From Acridotheres tristis (taxonomy: Eukaryota; Chordata; Aves; Passeriformes; Sturnidae), in assembly GCA_037013685.1 (NCBI GenBank), contig CM072905.1, positions 4,227,491 through 4,291,490 on the forward strand: a stretch of 64,000 nucleotides of DNA. Direction: 5' to 3'. The notes under the pieces are model-generated. The model did not search any database. It saw nothing but the letters and a program-made list of their open reading frames with translations, and was not told where the DNA came from. Positions 25,601 through 36,600 of the stretch are shown here, one piece after another. Numbering within the stretch: position 1 is the first letter of the stretch; each line of letters opens with the position of its first letter. Both the position numbers and the translations under genes were made by a program.

Positions 25601-27136
25601 ATTAAGAATATTTGGGGATACCATAATTCACAAGCATAATTTAGGACCATGTATTAAATTTCTTTAAAAGCTAGGATTGGAGAACAAGAGAAAAATGGTC
25701 TTTTATTTTGAGGAAGGAGGTAGCAATCTGCTACAAATACCGACTGTAAGGGCTGCATCTAGTCCCAGCTCATCCTGTCACAGACTTCTGGCTGCAGAAT
25801 GATTTGGATGTACTGAGTATTTCCAAGGTTTTGGTTACAGATATAAAAAATCCAATTTCTGTCACTCTTGATTATACTCACCACCACATCCTTACTCATT
25901 AAGGCTTAACTGAACTTTGTTTTGGGGGAAAAATAACACCTCGTGGTAAATGAGTCCTTGAATCTGGATATAACAAAATTTGGGGCCAACCACACCTTGG
26001 CTTGGGTCTGTTTCACACGAGCTAAAGGCCACAGTCCCTGGTATGTCTCGCCACGCTGCTGACCCCTGCTTGCCCTGAAAGCAGCAACGTGTCTGTTGTT
26101 ACTCAGATGGGGATCTCAACGTCTTGAGCAAGCAAAAGGCATTATCTGGGCTCCAGGGAGGGGCAGCCACTGAAACTGCAGGCAGCTTTGTATGAGAATC
26201 TGCTCCTCAGGAAAATATCCTTATTAATAAAACAGTAGGGAATGCGGAAAAGCAGATTTATCTCAGAGTAAAATGTTTCTTTGGGAGTTCCCCAAGGAGT
26301 CAGTAGCAGCTTGTTATGGAACTAACAAGGCTTTTACTGCTGCAGCCATGTGAATGAGAAATATTTCAGTGTTAGGAGCAGGTTAATAAAGGCACAAAGC
26401 AGGAGAGCTGGGCAAGCAGAACCAATGCCTTGAGTAACAAAACCCACAGCTACTGGAAAACCTCTGGAAAGGTTCTGAGCATGAAACAATCCATGACCTA
26501 ATTAGGTGGCACTGTTACTGAAGAATAGAGGAAGGAACAGAAAGAAGGCGGGGGGAAGATTAAGCTGAGAGAGACAGAGAGTCCTTAATACTCAGGAGAT
26601 GAGTCCAGGCTGGAGCTGACCAACCCTGACACTTTAACACACACAGAGGGAGGAGGGAGGCACACATGAAAGGAGACTTGCTCCGTGCTCATGGAAAATC
26701 TCCTCATGAAGCACATTTTATACACTGAGATGAATGAGGGAAACAAACAGGACACACCACAATATGTTGGGATTTGGAATTAACTAATATCTATGTGGTT
26801 TCTGCTACTAAAATACCACATTCTTCTCCAAGGGGAAAAAAAGTGGGTTAGGAATCCCTAAGCAGCCTTGTAGGAAACAAGTATTAGAGTGAACTGGGCC
26901 ACAACATGATAAGGATGTGATCCATTCTGCATCTTTCCCACGATGATTCCCCATCAGCCATGGTGGAAGCACAGTTCAGAGGAAACTGGCACCTTGCAGC
27001 CAGAGCACAGTTCATGTGCACAGGTTACTTGGGTGACACAAAACAGTTCTCTGCAGGAACAGGCTCAGCAATGCCAAATCTACACTTGAGGCCACCACAC
27101 GAGGCTGCAGGGGAGTAACCAGAAATATCCATATGG
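19648..27136. other. Intronic sequence between the two LTRs
   Basis: About 7.5 kb with no retroviral coding sequence, so the flanking LTRs are independent insertions rather than one provirus (their opposite orientation says the same). No exon or RNA gene recognised. Confidence 0.7.
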
Positions 27137-27140
27137 ATAC

Positions 27141-27673
27141 TGTTATAGATCAATAATGCAATGGTTGGCTCTCCAATTAAGGGATGAATATTATGTGTAT
27201 ATTAAGAGAAGTTCTATTGATATATGGTTATGCTATTATGATTTGTTGTTTAGGTGTCCTCTATTCTCCCCATAGTCCCCACTCCCCCCCTGTATGGTTG
27301 CCAAGGGAGGGCCTTGGTAGTTGGACATGTGGAGGGAGGGTCTGTACCTGTGCCCCTGCCATGGGGTATCTAGATGGGAGGAGGGCAGCCTTGTTACTAG
27401 GAGGCACGGCATGGCAACACCTGACCTCCAGTCAAGTTGCAAGAAAATAGTCTCCATCAATGGGCAGCAAAGAAGAGGGACCTTGGGAGGGGCCAGGGTT
27501 ACCTGACACAGCACCAGGGGTATAAAACAGGGAACAGCTGTTTTGTAGACGTGGCTGCCAGGTCACCAACTTCCAGCGCACTGTCCTTTTTCCTTATTCG
27601 GTCCTTTTGTTGTATTTTGTTAAGGTTTTTAATAAACCTTTGAAATTTTTAAAAGTGAGCATAATCTCTCACA
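27141..27673 (+). mobile_element. Solo LTR of an endogenous retrovirus, plus orientation
   Basis: The element starts TGTTATAGAT and ends TCTCTCACA, with a 4-bp direct repeat ATAC on each side (27137-27140 and 27674-27677). It carries a TATA box (TATAAAA, 27521-27527) and a polyadenylation signal AATAAA at 27631-27636, about 110 bp later, as expected for U3-R-U5. No gag, pol or env remains on either side, so it is a solo LTR. It is clearly related over its whole length to the LTR at 19107-19647. I cannot assign the family; the 4-bp duplication would suit a class I element. Confidence 0.85.
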
Positions 27674-27677
27674 ATAC

Positions 27678-30600
27678 TGCTGTGAAGTGCACGGCCTTTT
27701 CCAAGGCAGGAGGAAAAACCAAACCACCTAATCAACAGCAGACTACCCCCAAGGAGTTCAGCACACACCACCTAAACCATCCTCTGCCCAAGGGAGCACA
27801 AGACACACCTCTCAATCACCAGGGCTGCCAGATTCTTTCTGAAATGACAGGTGAGACTCTTAATTGGGTGCACAGTCCCAGTGCTGACTTCAGTGAGCTC
27901 TGCTGATTTAAATGGCAAGGTTTTGGTATCTCCTGTGTGATACTGGAAGTGGAGAAGACCAGGGCCAGCCAAATCCTTTTCACCTCTCAGCCCAAGAGGT
28001 CCTCGGCTCTGTCACAGCTGGCTTCCCAGACACTGCTGTGAGCAGTTCTGGCCCAAGGAGAGCTGATGAGGTGCAGCAGCCTCATCTGGCTGCCAGTCAA
28101 GTATGACAGCCTGCACTTGAACTACACATTCATTCCAACAGGGAACCAAAGCTACAGGGATTTGGCCTGAGCATCAGATGTGTGAAGTCATTGAAATAAG
28201 TTCCTTTAAACTCACAGTCCCCCCACAGAAAGCATTTGTACAACTGCCTGATCAAAAAGCATCGATAAATCAAGTCATGACTTCCCTTCCTCTCACTGCA
28301 GTGTTCACCATTCCCAAAGGATCAGATCTGAATCCTTCACTCACTGTACTCTGTGACTAATGTCCTTCATTCCCAGGAGCTGCTGCTGTTTCAGGCAGGG
28401 TGGCACAGAGGGACAGGGGTCCTGGCTGAAGGACAAGCAGACACCCTCCGCTCCCTGGCAGCAGCCTGAGTCACCACCAGCACTGATGGGAGCTGTGTTC
28501 TGCAGGATGCAGCTATAGGCAGCTGAGCTGTGAGAGAACTGCACATGAGGAGCTGTGCCACTGCTGGGTCAGCCCAGCCCTCTGCTGTGCCTGAGTCCCA
28601 CAGCTCCACCCTGACACGGACCTCATAGGAACGTGCTTCTTCACAGGATGTGCCACTGTCTGTGCACACCTCTGCCCCAAAACGCTTCAACCAGGAGGGC
28701 AGACATCCCTGCAGTGACTGCTGTTTGCATCAAAGGCGTGGGGAGAGGTTGCCATGAGCACCGAAGCAGCCAGTCATGCCCACCCACCCCAGTGCAGCCC
28801 ACGCAGGCACATCACATGCCCGAGAGAAAGGCTGTGTGGGCTTGCTTTAAGTGCTCAGGGAGATCAGCTCCTTCCCTGAGGCCACACTGAGGCTGTGACA
28901 GAGGCTGGAGATGGATGCAGACATCCCTATCCTAAAACAGCCATACAACCACAATCATGTCCTCTCTGATTTGGGATAAATCTCCAGGTTTTCCACAATC
29001 ACTCCTTACTCCACTAAAAGCAAACACAAATACTTCAGAAAGCAGAAAAGCTTGGTGAGAACAAAACCTCACAGTACATTCCAGTTCTGCCTAAGAAAAC
29101 AGACACCTTAGAAAACAAGGAGCAGCTCAGCTCAGTTTTTCTCTTCAAGGCTGTTTCATCGCAGTCTCTGCCTGCAGTGCCCAAGGAGTGGGAAGGGCTC
29201 CCTGTGCTCTGCAGGGCTCCTGTTGCATCAGCCGAGCAGGGGGAGAAGTGCAGAGCCCTCGGGGCTGTCCCTGCTCTGCTGTAGGTACCACTGCACACAC
29301 AATGCCACGGGCTCGCCCTGAAAAGAACAAGCTGACAAAGGGGGAAGGGTCAGGCTCTGCTTTCCCAATCTCTAAGGTTTTCTAAGACTCAGCTCCTTCA
29401 GTCCCATACCACTGAGTTAATGGCTAGTTAAAGCAGCTTCACACTAATTGAAAGCAGGCTTCTGTGTATTTTAACTGTTCGTTTTAGCCTGATTTACATC
29501 CCTGAACTACAGCACACTTAACAAAGATGACTTCAGAGGCAAGAAAACATTCCTTAATTTAAATTATACTTACCGAGAGTGACTGTGAAAATCTCTACGG
29601 GAACTGCAGCGTCTCTAAAGCCTGTCTCGGCAGTAGCGAAGTTTTCTCTCTTGCCTTGTACAAGCGGGATGTGAAGCCAGACCTGGGACATGCTCTGTGT
29701 CTGTGCTGATGTGGGCTCTCAAGTGTGTATGGTTGCCAAGACACCCGAGGCAGACTCCAAAGCTTCCAGATCTCGCCCTGGCCAAGGCATTCCTAATCAA
29801 ATGCTCCTTTCAGCACAGCCACGGGCATCACACAGCGCTGCCAACAGCACCGTGTTCTGTGATTCAGGTAAAGATCAGCTTCCATTAAGTGCTCTCATCA
29901 GTTTGAAATATTGGTTATTAACGAAACACTTTCTATCTGGAATGGGAACCGATGTTTAAAACTATGTTAGTTTTTTGGAAATAAATAAACTTTCTGCCTC
30001 ACCCCCCAGCTTTGAGCTGCTCCGAGATCAGAAACAATGGCAGGATTGAGGTCTGCCCCCAGGTTTGATGCTGAAATCTGCAGTGGAATCAGTTATTTCT
30101 GAACAAGTGTAAGAATCTGCTATGCCAAAATGTCGTGATCTACAGGTAAATGATTCTTGATGGAAATACAGGGAATTCATAAATTCAACTACTGCGACAA
30201 CACACAATTAAACTTCTGCATTATGGCAACATGTCCTGGACAGTCGGCTCTCATGGTGCCAAAGTTTTTCTCAAAGATATCACAGTCCAAAATACAAGAG
30301 ATGTGACATTTCAGAGAGCAAGAAATAGTCAGATACGAGGAAAACAGAAGCCTCGAATACAGCAGAAGCCAAACTTGTCTATCTGAAAAAATACAACTTC
30401 TCTGCTACCTCTCAAATCAGTATTACAGGTGTCATTTTGGGCTCTCACCCTTTTTGAATTTGTTGTCCCTTCATAGCGTGTTAATTGTGTTAATGGCTAT
30501 TCCCTGACTTAGTGGTGGTTAAGATGGAAAAGGTTCACAGAGTTCATGGAACCCTGTGCAAAACCAGAAGAGGTAAACAGATATTTAAGAATCCCATTTT

Positions 30601-32682
30601 CCAGTGTTACAGCCGATCCTAAATGCACTCCAGCGTCCTTGTTCAACATTAATCTGTGTTTCTACAGGTAAGTCAACTACAATAAGAATGTTTACATTAT
30701 GGAAGTCAGATCAAAGCATTTCAAAATTATCAGTATGACTGATCTGACACGGTTTTTTCTACCATATTGCTCACAAACAGTTCTGAAAATTTCTTCGAGT
30801 TAGGGTAGGCAACATTTTTCAGTATCTTTCAATTTTTAATGGTATAGAAAAGACACTTCCTGCTCTTTTCTATCATTTAATCATAAACTAGACCAACTTC
30901 TAAAATTTAGATTTCTGCAACAATGGAAATTAATGCTGAATTTTGCTGATAGGGGTTGCTCAAAGTGGGAACGATCAAATATTCCCAATATTTAAGTTTT
31001 CAGGGAAGATATGCTTGAATCCTCTTCTTTCCTCCTACAGTTACCATTAAGGGTGTGTAAGTAACTTAAAATGAACTCCTTGTACAAGACCACGTGTAGT
31101 ATGGCTGGAGTAAACCAGTTAAATGTCCCCTCCCAGCAGGGCCTCAGTTCCTGAGTTCAAATAATAGGGTTGTAAACGAGAGTGGGAAACAAAAGGAGAC
31201 AACGAGGTCAAGAAAGTACCACGGGAAGGTAACTCTGGTTTTGCATCTGAGTTTTCACACTTCACTGTCCTCCCAGACACATTCTGGATGAAGAATAAAC
31301 TGCTCTTCTGCCAGCTCCTGGCACTGCATTTGCTTTGAGCCCTGGAGCGTTCTGCCTCCAACCAGCTTCATCACTCAGCCCAGAAGAGACTAAGAGTGAA
31401 CAGTTCTGCCAAAAAGATGATCATCTGTTAATAGAACTAGTTCTGGACAGCCCAGGGAGTGAGGCACCTGAGACAGCTCATGCTCTTTACACACAGATGC
31501 TGAAGGCACTTCACTCTCAAGCAGGCAGGGCTCAGTTTCTAGGTCAAATCACTGCACGGCTGGGACTGATGTCCATAAAATTTAGGAATACAGAGCCAAG
31601 GGCTACAGGGCAGAGGATGAAGACAGTTTCTCCAGCAGAGTTAGGATGTGAACTGAGAGGGAAGGGCGCCACACTGCACAGCAAAGAATGGCAAATATTA
31701 CACTTAAGTAAACCAAGCATGTTTAAAAATGTATTTCTCCCATTCACAATTTCAAATTAATTTTTCAGAAGGTCTAAGAAGGTCTGATTTCTGAAAAGGT
31801 AAATTAACTCCTTATCTGCTCACACTTAAAGCTTTTTAATAAGCAGGCCTGAAGTCTGAATAAATTCAGCAGGCAGCAATGTCTTGACCTTACATAGAAA
31901 TATTTGCTTAATAAAAGTACGGTTTTATCAGACTGTTTCCTTCTGTTTCCTTTCTGGTGGGTAATGGAAGCTACACCCACTACTTCACTTTGACGTGTGT
32001 AACCCAGAAAAGCCTCAGCTCGCTGTAAAAACACCAAGTGATACGTGTCTTTGTTAGAAGATGCCTCGGGGCTCTTGTCGCATTCTTCTAAACACGTCAG
32101 GAAAAACGAAATGCATTGTTAACAGCTAGGAGAAAAGCATTACACATTAGTCATTCTTCTCCTGAATGGAAAAGAACAATTTCTCATGAAATATCGTTCC
32201 CATTATATTCCTAGATTGCTTTGCTGGGTAGATGCTCTGTCTTTCACAAGCCTCAGGCTGAAAATAGGGATTCTGAAAGAGAAATTTTGATACCCCTTGA
32301 AAAGAATTTAAATGTGAAAGTTCTCACTAGAAGGCTTTTGTAAAGACTGGTGCCAATCAATTTCCTGAAGTGTTCTTAAAGATTAAACAAATAAAATCAA
32401 ACCAAAATGAAAAACTAAAACTTTTATGCTTGCAAGACATTAAAATGAGAAACTCTGAAATTCACAAATAATTCCCTTCTTCCTGAGCCAAAACGTTGTC
32501 AAAACCAGCATTTTATGTAGGTTTCAACTTTGAGAGAAAACAGCTTTACCACTGAATTAGGCACATCCAGCATCTCAGCCAGAAATGCCAATGCAAAAAG
32601 AGAAGTTGCAAGGCACGCAGAGAAGAAACACGCCCAGAGCTGGAGGAGCAGAGGTGCAGGGCAGTGCCCTGTGCCCGGCGCT
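27678..32682. other. Intronic sequence
   Basis: Holds the weak candidate exon at 29574-29691 and a mild rise in CpG from about 29580 to 29850. Otherwise nothing recognised. Confidence 0.6.
29574..29691 (-). other. Candidate alternative first coding exon
   Basis: An ATG at 29691 opens a 39-codon frame, MSQVWLHIPLVQGKRENFAT to start and ending VPVEIFTVTL, that runs into the strong donor CTCTCG with GTAAGTAT, in phase 1. There is an in-frame TGA ten codons upstream of the ATG. The segment carries six CpGs in about 115 bp, more than the surrounding intron. Phase 1 does not suit exon 4 if that begins in phase 0. No homology is recognised. Confidence 0.2.
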
Positions 32683-32880
32683 CCTGCAGTGCCCAGCGCT
32701 CCTGCAGTGCCCTGTGCCCAGCGCTCCTGCAGTGCCCAGCGCTCCTGCAGTGCCCAGCGCTCCTGCAGTGCCCAGCGCTCCTGCAGTGCCCAGCGCTCCT
32801 GCAGTGCCCGGCGCTCCTGCAGTGCCCTGTGCCCAGCGCTCCTGCAGTGCCCGGCGCTCCTGCAGTGCCCTGTGCCCGCT
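32683..32880. repeat. GC-rich 18-bp minisatellite, about ten units
   Basis: The core CCTGCAGTGCCCAGCGCT recurs about ten times. Most units are 18 bp; some carry a 6-7 bp insertion (CCTGTG), and some vary CAGCG to CGGCG. Because 18 is a multiple of three, the array is open in most frames on both strands and yields spurious proteins of 110-184 residues made of short repeats. It is probably a variable-number tandem repeat. Confidence 0.95.
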
Positions 32881-33596
32881 CCCGGCACAGCAGTCCGGCC
32901 GTGGCACCGCTGTCTGTCCCCAGCTGCCGTGCTCGGGACAGCCCGGGCATGTCTCTGCAATCTGCTACTCCCGCCTGGCCGGGGCTGCTGGCCCTACTGC
33001 TGCTTTTGTGGCCCAGCATTGTGGAGCAGAAAAGCTTCAGCTGCTCCTCAATGCCTGTCAGAGCTCGCTAGGGCTGCACTATAGCTGAGCTTTCGCCTGG
33101 TGCCACAGCAAAACCGCGGCTATTTATCTGCTTCTTATTTCCCGTTTGCACTCCTTAGAGCAGGGCACACAAAGACACGGAAAAATGGCAATTAAATCAA
33201 CCACAATGGGTTGTGTTAACTACTGGTAACTAAGAAGCCACCTTGATCCCTCTCTGCATCTAAGATATTCACCACATGACACGGAGGCCTCAGCGCACAA
33301 AGACTTTTCAATTTCGGATTAAATGGGTTGCATTGGAAAGAGCTCTGGTAAGCCCCAGCAGCAGATTACAACTGGCAAAGAGGGACAAATGAATGGCTGA
33401 GGGAAGTCAGTGGGGATAAGCATTTGCACTTTAGAAGGGGTGCAACTAAACCCACTATTTTAAAAATAGTTTTACCACCTTCCCATGCTTCTGGCACCTG
33501 CAAACTGCCTGGAGGGGAGAGAAATTCTGTGGACTGGCTGTTTTAATAAAGCCTGATTCCACTTGCTGGAGTTCTGGTTCTCTAGGATCAAAATCT

Positions 33597-33612
33597 AAAA
33601 AAAAAAAAAAAT
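33597..33612 (+). repeat. Poly-A tract (16 A)
   Basis: An uninterrupted run of 16 A with no recognisable retrocopy attached. Confidence 0.9.
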
Positions 33613-36600
33613 TCCATCCGTTGGGAGACTTAACCAAAACCTGCACCAGTAAGAATGAGACTGAGCCCCAAGCACAACTGGAGAAGGCAGACCCGGGGCA
33701 GGGTGTGTGCTCTCCCCAAAAGCACATGTTGGAAGCTGCAGTTTTTCACAGGAAGACTTCATTTGCTTTCAGCTGGCTCCTGAAATATGGCTTCCTCCTT
33801 TCAGGATTTTCCTGCAGAAAATTTTGCAAGTTGCTCTCCAGATGATTCACATTTAGTCTTAGAGACTATTTTTAGCTGCTTTTATTTCAGCACACGTTCT
33901 TGGAGAGCCCCTGCTATTTATGTGTGGTTGACATTTCCCTCCTCTTGTCTCCTCTGGGGAGAAGCTCCACGAGGCAGCTCTTGGGAGCAGAGCCTGCACA
34001 TCACTGCTCCTTTTGTGTGTTCCACACAGCAAAGCCAGAGCACTCCTGAGGTTGACAGCAGCAGTTTTTATCACCATGAACATGGATAATAGAAGGCAAA
34101 CAAGCCAAGGAAAATCAAATACACTCCAGCTCCTCAGAATGTTTGCAAGGCCATTCTCAGGCTGGTTTGGGCAAAGGTCTGATGATCTGGACACTGAAGG
34201 CATAATCATGCAGCAAATACGGAGGCACTTGCGTACAACTGAGCAATGAAAAACATGAGAAAATTGCTGCAATATGTCTGGGGTAAACCTCACACCAAGA
34301 TATGAAGTCACCTCTTTGTAGGGTCACACAGCTGTGAAATAATGGGAGATATTAAATTATCAGTGGGTTCACAGCAACATATGCTATTGGAGCTGGACAC
34401 TGATATATTAGGGATTAGTTTTATAACACTGACACAGATATTATGGGATATAGCTAGCAATAACCCAAATCACACACACCTAAATAATGTTTCCAGCCCA
34501 AGAGGCAGCTCTGCAAGTGGGAAACTGCCTTGTATCAGCTTTCACTGATTTCTTTCACATATGGGAATAGTGCTGAAGTATGAAATCATTTTTACACTGG
34601 TAAAGTCCCACAGAAGAAGGTCTGTGTTTCTTTAATGAAACCCATAAAAAGGCTATTTTTATGAAACACAAAATATTAGTATTGTAAAGTTTCTGCTGGT
34701 CTTCCAAGTGTGGTTTAAGTTTTTGAATGAGTCTAAATTTTGGCTAGATAGAATTTGGATTCATCCTGCACACACACAGGACACACCACAAACATTGGGC
34801 AACCCAACTAAACCAGTAGGGAATGAGCTGGACACAGAAGCAAAAAGCAATTTCAAGGTACACATGTTAAACAATTTTAATTTTTATCTTTGCTGTCTTC
34901 CCTGGCTTACAAGTAAATCTCTACCAGGAAGACATACACTCTAACATACAACCCCATCTTTTAAGAGCATCCTGTATATTGATCCCCAAAGTATAGCTCA
35001 AGCTCATTAGCTTATAATCTGCTAGGTTAGGCAGAGCTCCTGGGGAGCCAACATATGGATGTACTCTGACCACATTATCAGCTGCAGGGCAGCAGCTCAG
35101 CCCATTGCACTGAGCAGTGGAGCTGGGCACACTCTTTCCTTGTGACCAATATGGCAATAATTAGGGCTGCTCTGTGGTTCAGTAGACTAAAAGATTTGAC
35201 TGACCAAATTTATCCCAGTAGTAATTCAAAGAAGATGGAGGAGTTACACCAGGAGTCATTGCCCACTGTTCTCCTCTTCTTGAAACCCCTGCTTGAAAAT
35301 ATTAGTTACTTGCACACTGAAGTCTGGGCTACTAAACAGTAATTAGACAGCTACATGGGAAAGAATTACCTGATTGTGAGATGATTAATTAGCTTGCTGT
35401 CAAGATATGATTATCCTGGATCTAGGGAATACACTGCATTTGTTCTTTGCTCCTTACAAGATGATGATGGCAATATAAAGCACTTCTGCCCTAAATCCCT
35501 AAATGAACAGCAAAAGAGCTCAGACAGTAGCACTCAGTACCCAGGGCTTTAGAGAAGGTAGGAATATGCAGGACAGACTGACACAGCTCAGTCCTGTCAC
35601 TGTAGGTCAAAAACAGACAAGGAAACAGCTTCACAAAGACACCTGCACCATCCCTCAAATGGACTCAGTGCACCACTCCTGACATCAAGTGTGCAGCCTT
35701 ACAGCAGGAGAGGAGCAATCTCTGACCATCTCTGGTTGGCAGTGTAGGCACCATGCTTCAAGACCATCAGCTCCAAATTTTAGCATTGCAAATATTTTTA
35801 AGCCTTGTAAATTTTATAAATGCCTGTAGGGACTGGAGGATAAACAGCACATATGGCTCCTGAGGCACCAGGGAAAGGCAGGAAGGCTGATGTGATAGGG
35901 AGAAGCAAGATTTCCAAAACTGGCTGCCTGGTTCTAGCAAAACACAGCCTGACCTAATCAGCTGAACACACCTTTTCCACAAGGGTGCAGCAAACTTATA
36001 ATGCCACCCTTGTGAAGTTTTATAAAGCAGATTTGACACTTACCAATCTCCCTAGACCAGCGGCTTTATAAACCAGTGCAGGTAAGCAACACAGGCATGT
36101 GCCTTCAGCACCATCCAGAGCTTTGATCCTTTCCCTGGCTGAGACAAGGGAGCCCTGCTTTGCTCTGCCTTTCATTTGGGCAGGCTCTGCAGACAGAGGA
36201 ACAGGGAAAAGCACTCTGGAAAATTATTAGCCTTTGAAATTCAGTATCAAATTCCACCTACATGCACAGAAGTCCTGCTGTTCTAGATGCTCAGATAGAA
36301 AAGCTGGCCCAGCAGACAGGGCACCAGCTGAGACCCAGGTACCTGTTCCCACTTGATGATGGACATCTTCTGTGGTATGCAGGCACCTGGCTTATCTGGA
36401 AACCAATCTGACTCTGCCACCAACCTGGGCCTTATCCCTGAACAGCTCAATGTATCTTCAGACCTGGATGAATAACAATTTTCTAGCTTCCAGACAAGTT
36501 GCAACAGGAATTCATTAGAGCCTGTGAAGCACTTTGATAGTATAATAATGGAATAAGTATTGTAAATAGTTTTAATGCTAATTCCTTCATCTACATAACT

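Noticed and set aside
19107..27677. A single provirus bounded by the two LTRs
   Set aside because: The LTRs are in opposite orientation and the sequence between them has no gag, pol or env.
32499..33088. Open frames of 110-184 codons on both strands with Cys/Ser/Ala/Gln/Arg repeats
   Set aside because: They are translations of the 18-bp minisatellite, whose period is a multiple of three. No splice context or homology.
36030..36090. Strong GTAAGTG donor on minus and CAG/GTAAGC donor on plus within 50 bp
   Set aside because: No acceptor with an open frame pairs with either, so both are probably cryptic sites.
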